A DNA stretch of 64,000 nt from Paenibacillus sp. FSL R5-0490 (lineage in GTDB: Bacteria; Bacillota; Bacilli; Bacillales; Cytobacillaceae): assembly GCF_001956215.1 (NCBI RefSeq), contig NZ_MRTQ01000007.1, forward strand, positions 1 to 64,000, read 5' to 3'. Positions 1-7,355 of the stretch are shown piece after piece (the first letter of the stretch is position 1; every line of letters starts with the position of its first letter). The notes under the pieces are model-generated. The model did not search any database. It saw only the letters and a list, made by a program, of their open reading frames with translations, and was not told the origin of the DNA. The position numbers and the translations under genes are program-made.

Positions 1-53
1 CCCATCAGCTGATTGGCTTATGACCTCGAGCCCCTAGGAGCCGCAGCTAGATC
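1..53. repeat. Fragment of the 5019-5255 repeat family
   Basis: About 40 bases from position 11 (ATTGGCTTATG, then CCTAGGAGCCGCA) closely match the stretch near 5170-5210 inside the complete repeat at 5019-5255. The fragment stops abruptly at about 53, where an IS605-like left end begins. This is a partial copy joined directly to another repeat. It runs off the window edge, so its full length is unknown. Confidence 0.6.
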
Positions 54-166
54 GGGCAGTTTGACCCCCACTTATCCTCCTTTAATTCCTCTGAGTCTTG
101 ACCCACTTATCCTCCTTTAATTCCTCTGAGTCTTGAAGTGGGGGTCTTACTGCCCGTTAGACTACG
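54..166 (-). mobile_element. IS200/IS605-like left-end remnant with internal 35-bp duplication
   Basis: The outer arms GGGCAGT at 54-60 and ACTGCCC near 150 pair into a long imperfect hairpin, and the sequence matches the element half at 45895-45970. A 35-bp unit starting at 70 is repeated at 105, so this copy is longer than the other. On the minus strand the element is immediately preceded by TTTAT, as is the second copy. No transposase or tnpB is present. The family assignment is inferred from end architecture. Confidence 0.5.
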
Positions 167-175
167 ATAAATAGA

Positions 176-198
176 GGATGCACATTAAATGTACATCC
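176..198 (-). terminator. Intrinsic terminator of the sensor kinase gene
   Basis: A GGATG(T/C)ACATT inverted repeat just downstream of the kinase stop is followed on the minus strand by a T-rich tract, into which the IS605-like remnant appears to be inserted. Confidence 0.6.
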
Positions 199-210
199 CC
201 TGAAATCCTT

Positions 211-1449
211 TTATTCTGCCGGCTGCTCTATAGGTATAAAAAGGTTCACGATGGTCCCTTTTCCCACTTCACTCTCAAATATGATCTCCGCCTTGTGATC
301 ATTCATAATCTGCTTGGTAACCATCAGTCCTAAACCGGTTCCATCCGGTTTCGTTGTATAAAATGGATCCGCGACCCGTTCCATATTTTCTGCATCTATC
401 CCGCAGCCTTCATCTTTAATGCTGATCAAAACCTGGCCACCCCCTGCCAATTTGGCCGAAATCACGATTGTGCCGCCTTCTGTCATAGATTCCACCGCAT
501 TTTTGATCAGATTAATAAAAGCCTGCTTCAGCATATGCTCGTCACATTGAACTTTTGGAAGAGATTTCAGATTCTCTGTTTCAAAATGAATATTCTGATT
601 GGCTGCCTGTTCTTTAATGATTGAGAGGACGTAGTGAATCACTGCATTCAGTTCAACCCTTTTAAACATAGGCAGCCTTGGTTTGCTCAGGATCATAAGG
701 TCATCAGCAATCAGATTAATGCGGTCGATTTCCTCAATCATCATTTTATATCGATCCCTATCTTCAGGGTGCTTTTCCATCTGCAGCTGAGTAAACCCTC
801 TTAAGGCTGCTAAAGGATTTCTCACTTCATGGCCCACTGCTGAAGCAATCTGTCCAACAGCAGCCAGCTTTTCCGTCTGGCGGAGTTCCTGGAAAACATG
901 TGTCAGCGAGTGAATATATGAATAGAAGCGGTTCAGCAGAACATATGAAACACTTGAAAAAATGACCATAAGCACGATTGGCACCATTACCTTCTGGCTG
1001 CTCAACAGTAAACCAGCCAAAAGATACTTCCCAATCATGCCGCCGGATACGATCCAAAAATAACGCTTATTTACAAAAATAGGTGCAAATAAAATAAATA
1101 ATAGTTCTATTGCGCTTCCGCTCTGAAATTCCTTCGACTCACCAAGATAGATCAGCATGCTGTTACTAAAATCTATCAGAAAAAAACCTGCAAAAAATAA
1201 GTATTTCACCTGAAAAGGCCGTCCCATCCTGATTAAATACAGCGCAAACGGCAAGAGTCCGATATTCGCGAGATAAAACCCCCAGCCAAGTCCGCCTTTT
1301 GGGAGCCCGGGATTTCCACCTGTATTGAGAGGAAGCAGATAATAATAAAATAAATCATAAAGTGCTAAAATAATATAAAACAGCCAGATAAAAAGGGTGA
1401 CTGCTTTTGTTTCTTCTTTTATCAAAGTATCTTGATTAAAGCCTTTCAT
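211..1449 (-). CDS. Membrane sensor histidine kinase (sporulation-kinase-like)
   Basis: A 412-residue kinase with about six hydrophobic segments in residues 18-172, a HisKA domain with the phospho-accepting His at about 207 (GHEVRNPL), and a C-terminal HATPase_c domain with N-box and GTGLGL-type G-boxes. It should autophosphorylate and pass phosphate to a response regulator. None is encoded beside it, which is typical of kinases feeding the Spo0F phosphorelay. The ATG is preceded by AAGGAGC. The promoter at 1496-1524 contains TGTCGAA, the core of a Spo0A box. It resembles KinB/KinD-type proteins, but the exact orthologue cannot be named. Two similar orphan kinases lie at 35378 and 48390. Confidence 0.85.
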   Translation of the reverse strand: MKGFNQDTLIKEETKAVTLFIWLFYIILALYDLFYYYLLPLNTGGNPGLPKGGLGWGFYLANIGLLPFALYLIRMGRPFQVKYLFFAGFFLIDFSNSMLIYLGESKEFQSGSAIELLFILFAPIFVNKRYFWIVSGGMIGKYLLAGLLLSSQKVMVPIVLMVIFSSVSYVLLNRFYSYIHSLTHVFQELRQTEKLAAVGQIASAVGHEVRNPLAALRGFTQLQMEKHPEDRDRYKMMIEEIDRINLIADDLMILSKPRLPMFKRVELNAVIHYVLSIIKEQAANQNIHFETENLKSLPKVQCDEHMLKQAFINLIKNAVESMTEGGTIVISAKLAGGGQVLISIKDEGCGIDAENMERVADPFYTTKPDGTGLGLMVTKQIMNDHKAEIIFESEVGKGTIVNLFIPIEQPAE

Positions 1450-1495
1450 TTACATGCTCCTTGGTTAACTCTATTAATAATATGCCTTTAGCACT

Positions 1496-1524
1496 ATTAT
1501 ATACGTTTGTGTCGAAACATGTAA
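1496..1524 (-). promoter_or_regulatory. SigA-type promoter of the kinase gene with embedded TGTCGAA
   Basis: Read on the minus strand: TTACAT (1524-1519), a 17-bp spacer, then TATAAT (1501-1496). TGTCGAA, matching the Spo0A box core, lies on the plus strand at 1510-1516 inside the spacer. The promoter fit is good; the Spo0A site could be chance, since a 7-mer is expected several times in a window of this size. Confidence 0.5.
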
Positions 1525-1550
1525 TATTATGTTTTATTCTTAAACTTCAA

Positions 1551-1588
1551 AAAACCGGCCCTGGTATATTCAGGCCGGTTTTTGTATA
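1551..1588 (-). terminator. Intrinsic terminator of the alcohol dehydrogenase gene
   Basis: AACCGGCC and GGCCGGTT arms around an 11-base loop, with a T-run on the minus strand, directly after the stop codon. Confidence 0.8.
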
Positions 1589-1592
1589 ACAG

Positions 1593-2726
1593 CTAGGGTT
1601 TTAAAATGACTTTAATGCAGTCATCTTCATGGTCATTAAAAATCTTATAGGCACGATCTGCTTCTTGGAGTGGAATCTGATGAGTAATGATCGACTTTGG
1701 ATCAAATTCCTTGTTCGTGATTTTTTCGAACAGCTCAGGCATGTAGTGCACAACAGGGGCTTGTCCCATTTTAATGGTAACATTTCTCGAGAAAAATTCC
1801 TCCAGCGGGAACATATTATAAGTCAGCCCGTACACACCTGTCAGCTGGACGGTCCCAAATTTCCGGACGGCTTTTGTCGCAATTTGAATCGGGCCAAGCG
1901 TTCCTCCCTGCAGCTTCAGCTTCTGTTCTATTTTTTCAACTGCGGATTTCTTTCCGTCCATGCCCACACAATCGATGACCACATCAGCTCCACCCTGGGT
2001 GATTTCTTTCAGATAAGCTCCCATGTCATCATATTTCGTGAAATCATAGACCTCCACATCATTGGTGAGCTTGGCGTGGTTCAGACGGTAATCAAGATGA
2101 TCGACCGCTATTACCCGCTTAGCACCTTTCATCCAGGCAAATTTCTGGGTCATTAACCCGATGGGGCCGCAGCCGAGAACGACGACTGTATCTCCCGCTT
2201 TTACACCTGAATGCTCCACACTCCAATAAGCTGTCGGCAGCACATCTGATAAAAAGAGCAGGGACTCATCCTCCAGCTCGCATGATTCCGGTATGACAAA
2301 GGGCATGAAATTGCCAAAGGGCACCTTCAAAAACTCTGCCTGGCCGCCCGGATGATTTCCATATTTCTCTGTATAGCCAAAATAGCCGCCTGAATCATTA
2401 TGCGGGTTCGAGTTATCACATTGGCTTTCCATATCATGCTGGCAGTAGAAGCAATGCCCGCACGACACATTAAATGGGATGACCACCCTGTCGCCTTTTT
2501 TCACCCGCGTCACATCAGGGCCTGTCTCCTCAACGATTCCCATTGGTTCATGCCCGATAATATACCCGGGCCGCAATGGCATGTTTCCCTGATATAAATG
2601 AAGGTCCGATCCGCAAATGGCTGTTGACGTAATCCGGACAATCACATCATCCCGTTTTTCAATTCTGGGATCCTCCACATTTTTCACTTGAATATCTTTT
2701 GCTCCCTGGTAAGTTACAGCTCTCAT
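1593..2726 (-). CDS. Zinc-dependent alcohol dehydrogenase, formaldehyde dehydrogenase-like MDR
   Basis: 377-residue medium-chain dehydrogenase. The catalytic zinc ligands are visible as Cys38 (ICGSD) and the GHEPMG motif near 59. The structural zinc lobe has a Cys-x2-Cys-x2-Cys-x7-Cys pattern near 90. The Rossmann motif VLGCGPIGLM lies near 185. The loop around residues 115-130 (YGNHPGGQAE) is typical of the glutathione-independent formaldehyde dehydrogenase-like branch, to which B. subtilis AdhB belongs. It probably oxidises an alcohol or aldehyde with NAD; the substrate is not evident. The ATG has AAGGAG eight bases upstream. It is monocistronic, with its own terminator. Confidence 0.85.
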   Translation of the reverse strand: MRAVTYQGAKDIQVKNVEDPRIEKRDDVIVRITSTAICGSDLHLYQGNMPLRPGYIIGHEPMGIVEETGPDVTRVKKGDRVVIPFNVSCGHCFYCQHDMESQCDNSNPHNDSGGYFGYTEKYGNHPGGQAEFLKVPFGNFMPFVIPESCELEDESLLFLSDVLPTAYWSVEHSGVKAGDTVVVLGCGPIGLMTQKFAWMKGAKRVIAVDHLDYRLNHAKLTNDVEVYDFTKYDDMGAYLKEITQGGADVVIDCVGMDGKKSAVEKIEQKLKLQGGTLGPIQIATKAVRKFGTVQLTGVYGLTYNMFPLEEFFSRNVTIKMGQAPVVHYMPELFEKITNKEFDPKSIITHQIPLQEADRAYKIFNDHEDDCIKVILKP

Positions 2727-2869
2727 GCTTCACACTCCTTAAATGACTTAGTAGGCTATACCCTCCAAGAGGTTTTATTAACACCATTTATATCCATTCT
2801 ATCGAACAGAAAATTTTTCCTGAAAATCCAAATCTCTAATAATTTCAAAGAAATAGTACGAAAGGCCGG

Positions 2870-2899
2870 TTTAATTATTCTGAATTTTGTAAATATAAT
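2870..2899 (+). promoter_or_regulatory. Probable SigA promoter of the first subtilase
   Basis: A perfect TATAAT lies at 2894-2899 but only a weak -35 (TTTAAT-like) is seen near 2870. A small hairpin (CACAGC/GCTGTG, near 2905-2921) lies in the leader before the ribosome site GAGAGGAG. Confidence 0.35.
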
Positions 2900-2952
2900 A
2901 GAGTCACAGCTTTTCCGGCTGTGCCCATACATATTTTGAGAGGAGATTTTGA

Positions 2953-4209
2953 ATGAAGAAAAAAAGAGTAATTGGATCTGCAGTATTAAGTGTCGCAATG
3001 GGGCTTTCTGTATTTGCATCTGGGGCATTTGGCCAGCAGGTTGAGAGCAATGAAACCTACCGGGTCGTTATTCAGGGACCAAGTGCGGAAAAGGCAAAGG
3101 CAAAATCGAACTACGGAGTACGGTGGGATTTTGGACAGAATGGTTTTACTACAACGGTCAATGCTAAACAGTATCAGGCACTTTTAAAAAATAAAAACTT
3201 AAAGATTGATAGAGTTGACGAAGTTAAGAATGCACCTGTGACCGCTGCAAAACCCGGATCAGGGGCAGCATCTGCTCCAACTGACGGTACACCCTGGGGA
3301 ATTGAAGCCATTTATAATGACAGCTCCATCCAAAGCACATCAGGCGGAAATGAAGTAAAAGTGGCAGTGCTGGACACAGGGGTAAATACAGCACATGCAG
3401 ACCTTGCCGGACAAGCCGAGCAGTGTAAAGACTTCACACAAAGAACATCGCCTTTAATTGACGGAAGCTGCGCAGACAAAAACGGGCACGGCACACATGT
3501 TGCTGGTACTGTACTGGCTACTGGCGGCGCTAACGGACAAGGTGTTTATGGCGTAGCTCCAGACGCAGATCTCTGGGCATATAAGGTGTTAAATGACAGA
3601 GGATCAGGTTATTCTGATGACATCGCAGGAGCCATTCAGCATGCGGCCGATGAAGCAGCCCGCACAGGATCTAAAGTGGTTATTTCCATGTCATTAGGTT
3701 CCAGTTCCAAAAACTCATTGATTACAGATGCAGTTGATTACGCCTACAGCAAAGGTGTGCTGGTAGTTGCCGCAGCCGGAAATGATGGTCCCGGGGACAA
3801 CACGATCGGCTATCCCGGTGCATTAGTGAATGCTGTTGCAGTGGCTGCACTTGAAAATGTTCAGCAAAATGGTTCCTACCGTGTTGCAGATTTCTCATCA
3901 CGGGGCAATCCTGCAACTGATGGCGACTTCGTGATTCAGGAGCGTGATGTCGAAGTATCTGCACCAGGCAGAGCGATTGAATCCACATGGTATGATGGCA
4001 GCTACAGCACCATCAGCGGCACATCCATGGCTACTCCTCATGTATCCGGATTGGCTGCTAAGATCTGGGCCCAGAATCCATCCATGACCCATGCCCAGCT
4101 TCGCGCCGAGCTTCAGAACCGCGCTAAGCAAAATGATATTCTTGGAGGAACAGGAGCTGCCGCTGGCGACGATTATGCGTCAGGCTTTGGCTTCCCTCGT
4201 GTAAAGTAA
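2953..4209 (+). CDS. Secreted subtilisin-family serine protease (S8)
   Basis: 418 residues. A signal peptide (KKKR, then a hydrophobic core to about 27) is followed by an I9-type propeptide (about 35-95) and the peptidase S8 domain. The catalytic triad is visible as Asp141 (VAVLDTGV), His179 (NGHGTHVAGT) and Ser358 (SGTSMATPHV), with the oxyanion Asn in AAAGND near 277. Two cysteines near 158 and 173 may form a disulfide. The domain closes close to the C-terminus, with no extra modules. It should be an exported, self-maturing protease. The ribosome site GAGAGGAG supports the start. A close paralogue lies at 12723-13994 on the other strand. Confidence 0.93.
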   Translation: MKKKRVIGSAVLSVAMGLSVFASGAFGQQVESNETYRVVIQGPSAEKAKAKSNYGVRWDFGQNGFTTTVNAKQYQALLKNKNLKIDRVDEVKNAPVTAAKPGSGAASAPTDGTPWGIEAIYNDSSIQSTSGGNEVKVAVLDTGVNTAHADLAGQAEQCKDFTQRTSPLIDGSCADKNGHGTHVAGTVLATGGANGQGVYGVAPDADLWAYKVLNDRGSGYSDDIAGAIQHAADEAARTGSKVVISMSLGSSSKNSLITDAVDYAYSKGVLVVAAAGNDGPGDNTIGYPGALVNAVAVAALENVQQNGSYRVADFSSRGNPATDGDFVIQERDVEVSAPGRAIESTWYDGSYSTISGTSMATPHVSGLAAKIWAQNPSMTHAQLRAELQNRAKQNDILGGTGAAAGDDYASGFGFPRVK

Positions 4210-4224
4210 GAGAATAATAGAAAG

Positions 4225-4254
4225 GCTTGGACATTTGATGTCCAAGCTTTTTTG
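4225..4254 (+). terminator. Intrinsic terminator of the first subtilase
   Basis: GCTTGGACA (4225-4233) and TGTCCAAGC (4239-4247) form a nine-pair stem followed by seven T residues. Confidence 0.88.
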
Positions 4255-4272
4255 TTTCTGATTTAATTATAA

Positions 4273-4998
4273 TTACTGCAAAACAGCCTGCTTTTTCTGC
4301 TTTCTGTTATATATAATTTTGGATAGGCTCACACTCGCCTCGTACAGCAGCAGGAGAGGCAATGTGACCAATATATCTGAAATAAAATCAGGCGGTGTGA
4401 CTAAGATCGCAACCACAATCAGCACGAAGTAGGCATACTTCCTTATCTTCTGCAGCGAATAAGGATTAAGAATGCCAAGGCTGGTCAGGAACATAATCAC
4501 AACCGGAAGCTCAAACAGGAAGCCGAATGGCAGTGTTAAATGCAGCACGAATCGAAAGTATTTTTCCGTTGTAAAGAAAGCTGTGAACATATCTCCTGAT
4601 AAGGTCATTAAAAAATTCAGAACCAGCGGCAAAAGGATGAAATATCCGAATGCTATACCGGTAATGAACAGAAAAAATAACGCGGGAATATAGGATAAGG
4701 CCACCTTTTTCTCAATTCCGGTAAGCGCCGGGCTGACGAACTGCCAGATTTGATGGGCAGCTACCGGGATGGCGGCTGCAATAGCGACAACAGACGCAAG
4801 CATAAAATAGACCCATAGAATCTCAGAAGGACCAAGAACAGCCAATTTAAAGTCCAGATCCCTAACCAGCCACTGGTAAATGTCGCTGACAAAAATAAAG
4901 GATAGTGCCAAGAATGCTATAAAGACAGCAGCTATAATCATCAGCCTCTTCCGGAGCTCTTCAAAATGCTGGAGAACATTTACTGCCTCATTGTTCAT
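4273..4998 (-). CDS. tatC: Sec-independent translocase subunit TatC
   Basis: 241 residues from the ATG at 4998, which has GAGGTG six bases upstream. A longer reading to 5025 would begin inside the adjacent repeat and is unlikely. The N-terminus (LQHFEELRKRL) and six hydrophobic segments are characteristic of TatC, the signal-peptide receptor of the twin-arginine pathway. The partner tatA and the probable cargo phoX lie upstream in the same direction, but a 237-bp repeat and a terminator-like hairpin separate tatC from tatA. The arrangement parallels B. subtilis phoD-tatAd-tatCd. Confidence 0.93.
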   Translation of the reverse strand: MNNEAVNVLQHFEELRKRLMIIAAVFIAFLALSFIFVSDIYQWLVRDLDFKLAVLGPSEILWVYFMLASVVAIAAAIPVAAHQIWQFVSPALTGIEKKVALSYIPALFFLFITGIAFGYFILLPLVLNFLMTLSGDMFTAFFTTEKYFRFVLHLTLPFGFLFELPVVIMFLTSLGILNPYSLQKIRKYAYFVLIVVAILVTPPDFISDILVTLPLLLLYEASVSLSKIIYNRKQKKQAVLQ

Positions 4999-5018
4999 AT
5001 TAATCACCTCATAAGAAA

Positions 5019-5255
5019 AGCGCAAGCGCCTTGCCCACCCCCGACAAGCACAAGACGAGCCACCCGGAAAGGCGTTCTTTGCCTTCTTGGGAGGATTGCC
5101 AGAAATGTGGAGGCGACTGCCCAGGGACGACAGGCATAAGACGAGCCCTGCAAGAAGGTGTTCTTTCCTCCTGGGAGGGATTGGCTTATGTCTCGAGTCC
5201 CTAGGAGCCGCAACAAGCCAAGCTTGTGACCTCGAGGGGGTAGGCTGCTTGCGCT
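5019..5255. repeat. 237-bp interspersed repeat with 9-bp terminal inverted repeats
   Basis: It begins with AGCGCAAGC (5019-5027) and ends with the reverse complement GCTTGCGCT (5247-5255). Inside are two imperfect direct copies of about 60 bp, each with AAGACGAGCC, GTTCTTT and GGGAGG...ATTG blocks in the same order. It has no credible ORF. A fragment of the same family is at 1-53. The layout suggests a MITE-like element or structured-RNA repeat. It sits in the tatA-tatC gap. Confidence 0.7.
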
Positions 5256-5305
5256 AGACAGTTATCGACGTTCAAAAATTATATACTTTCTTATCTTTAT
5301 ATAAA

Positions 5306-5335
5306 AGGAAGGAAGATATCCCTCCCTTCCCTATT
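5306..5335 (-). terminator. Terminator-like hairpin downstream of tatA
   Basis: On the minus strand GGAAGG and CCTTCC arms surround about 11 bases and are followed by TTTTATAT. If active it would reduce read-through into tatC. Confidence 0.45.
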
Positions 5336-5340
5336 CATTC

Positions 5341-5526
5341 TTATAGCAATTCTTTTTTCTTTTCTTCCGGCTGTTCGTCTGAAACAAGTTCGCGTGTGGA
5401 CTTCTTGAATTCTTTCAAAGTTGTGCCGAATGCCCTGCCTATTTCAGGAAGCTTGGATGGGCCGAAAATGATCAGCGCCAGCACTAGTACAATAATCAAT
5501 CCTGGTATCCCGATATTTGATAGCAT
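5341..5526 (-). CDS. tatA: Twin-arginine translocase subunit TatA
   Basis: 61 residues, the usual length. One N-terminal membrane helix (about 5-20) is followed by the [14 protein letters not shown] hinge and amphipathic helix diagnostic of TatA/E, then a charged tail. It forms the pore component of the Tat translocase. The start lies nine bases after the phoX stop, with AGGAGG overlapping that stop, so phoX and tatA are co-transcribed. A single TatA with TatC and no TatB is the minimal Gram-positive arrangement. Confidence 0.93.
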   Translation of the reverse strand: MLSNIGIPGLIIVLVLALIIFGPSKLPEIGRAFGTTLKEFKKSTRELVSDEQPEEKKKELL

Positions 5527-5535
5527 AGTAACCTC

Positions 5536-7176
5536 CTAGTATTTAAAGCCTGTAATCGCCACAACTCCCGGACGCGGCATGGTGTCTCCCTTGCGGTGCG
5601 GCCATTTGCTTGTCAAATTGTTCAGATTTTCCGTCTCTTCTCCCGGGTGCTGAATGGACAGGAACAGGGTTGTCTCGTTTGGTGTAAAAGATGGTCCAGT
5701 CAGTTCTGCTTCAACGGGAGCTGAAGCAAACTGAAAAGCTTCACCTGTATTTTTTCCGATCGTTGGGATGACAAACATGCCATTGTTGGCGAAATGTGTG
5801 TAGATTCCTGTATTCAGCTTGCTTGATGACATATCTGTTACAGTCCAGAGATTGCCAAGGCTATCGAAAGTCAGATTATCAGGTGCACTGAAGCCGCTCT
5901 GTTTTCCGCCGGCTGCAAAGATTTCAAAATCAAAAGTCAGTGCCCCCAGGTCATCTCCATCTTCGATAAATCTGGTAATATGGCCATGGAAGTTGCCATG
6001 TTTATCATTGTTGGTGTGGGCAATGAATACCGTTTTATCGAACGGGCTGATCTCCACATCTTCCGGACGGTCAGTAGGCGTTCCGCCAACAAGCAGAGCT
6101 GCTTCATGGCAGTGAACAGCCACATCGGCCTGTGTCTGGAATTTCTTTAAAAGATCTGCATTCCCCTTGACGGCTTTCTGCACATTTTCAATCGTTAATG
6201 GCACCCATTTTCCGCTGCCCATATTAGCCGCATAAAGTGTCCCTTCTTCCAGAAGGTCAGAGTTTGCTTTCCCGCGGGACTTTACATATTTATTTTTGCT
6301 GATGAACTTATACACGCATGCATCTTTCTTATCATCGCCCATATAAACCACAACCCGATTGTCATTGGTCAGGCCGACTGCTGCATTTTCATGGTTGAAG
6401 CGACCAAGAGCAGTGTGCTTGCGCGGCTTAAAATTTGGATCAAACGGATCGATTTCCACAATCCAGCCATAATGTGTATCATTTAATCCTGCATCCTTTG
6501 AGGTAGATTCGAAATTTTCCTCAGCTGATAAAACCGTGCCCCACAATGTCTTGCCGCCGGAACAATTGGCAAAAGTCCCCTGTACATTCGTTGCACCGCC
6601 CACTGCTTTTGAACCTTTGGCAGGACCTGTCAGCTGAAACGGAGTCAAGCCTGTAATACGGCGCGCAAATTTAGAATCTGTGTCCAATTTCCAGGTGCCC
6701 TCTTTATCACGGTATACTTCGATAATCGATCCGCCCTGGCTGTAAAGCATTTTTTGAATTTGGGCTGCGGAATACTTGCCATTTGCCGGCCTTGCACCAT
6801 GAACAAATAGATCGCTTGAATATTCATGATTCACCCATAAAAGACCGCGCTTGTCCCCATCTATTGGAAAATATAAGGTAAAGTCATTGTTAAAGCCGAA
6901 TGTATCGCCTTTTTTATTTATGACATCTCCATAGGCTGCCACAACATCGTATTTGTAACCACGAGGCAAAACAAGGTCATCTTTATCTGTCGGGTCAATC
7001 GGCTTAAAATTCAAGCCAGAGACTTTCTTCTGGAATCCGAATAAATGGGAGGCTGCCTCAACACCCCTAGCTTCCGCTTTTGGAACCATTGCCCCCAAAC
7101 CTGTCGAAGCTACAGTCAATGCTCCCACACCTGTACCTACATACGTTAAAAACTTGCGGCGATTCAATTCTGACAT
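5536..7176 (-). CDS. phoX: PhoX-family alkaline phosphatase (DUF839), Tat substrate
   Basis: 546 residues from the ATG at 7176, which has GAGGTG six bases upstream; an in-frame GTG nine bases earlier overlaps that ribosome site. The N-terminus carries a twin-arginine signal (NRRKFLTYVGTGVGAL). The body has PhoX/DUF839 features, including GLLWVNHEY, FNHENAAVG and SAPDNLTFDSLGNLW. PhoX enzymes are exported phosphomonoesterases that release phosphate from organic esters using calcium and iron. Direct linkage to tatA makes it the likely dedicated cargo. A PhoP-type box upstream suggests phosphate-starvation control. Confidence 0.88.
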   Translation of the reverse strand: MSELNRRKFLTYVGTGVGALTVASTGLGAMVPKAEARGVEAASHLFGFQKKVSGLNFKPIDPTDKDDLVLPRGYKYDVVAAYGDVINKKGDTFGFNNDFTLYFPIDGDKRGLLWVNHEYSSDLFVHGARPANGKYSAAQIQKMLYSQGGSIIEVYRDKEGTWKLDTDSKFARRITGLTPFQLTGPAKGSKAVGGATNVQGTFANCSGGKTLWGTVLSAEENFESTSKDAGLNDTHYGWIVEIDPFDPNFKPRKHTALGRFNHENAAVGLTNDNRVVVYMGDDKKDACVYKFISKNKYVKSRGKANSDLLEEGTLYAANMGSGKWVPLTIENVQKAVKGNADLLKKFQTQADVAVHCHEAALLVGGTPTDRPEDVEISPFDKTVFIAHTNNDKHGNFHGHITRFIEDGDDLGALTFDFEIFAAGGKQSGFSAPDNLTFDSLGNLWTVTDMSSSKLNTGIYTHFANNGMFVIPTIGKNTGEAFQFASAPVEAELTGPSFTPNETTLFLSIQHPGEETENLNNLTSKWPHRKGDTMPRPGVVAITGFKY

Positions 7177-7289
7177 TCTTAGCACCTCTTCATATTATTT
7201 GATAATGTTTTCATCGTATTTATGTACCAAACCCAAGTACAATACTAAAAGATGAATATTAAGAGAATGCTAAGAAATAACCTGAATAT

Positions 7290-7315
7290 TGTAAAAGTAG
7301 TTTAAAGATTGTAAA
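7290..7315 (-). promoter_or_regulatory. Candidate PhoP (Pho) box upstream of phoX
   Basis: Read on the minus strand: TTTACA, four bases, TTAAAC, four bases, TTTACA. These TT(A/C/T)A(C/T)A-like direct repeats with near-helical spacing are typical of Bacillus PhoP sites. They lie about 115-140 bp before the phoX start and just after the alsT terminator. Confidence 0.5.
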
Positions 7316-7317
7316 AA

Positions 7318-7345
7318 AAATGCCCGGCATCAGCCGGACATTTCT
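7318..7345 (-). terminator. Intrinsic terminator of alsT
   Basis: An ATGTCCGGC/GCCGGGCAT stem around TGAT, followed on the minus strand by eight T residues. Confidence 0.85.
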
Positions 7346-7355
7346 AATCTTTCTA

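Noticed and set aside
4999..5025. Upstream start for tatC adding nine residues
   Set aside because: It lies within the edge of the 237-bp repeat, and the ATG at 4998 has a proper ribosome site.
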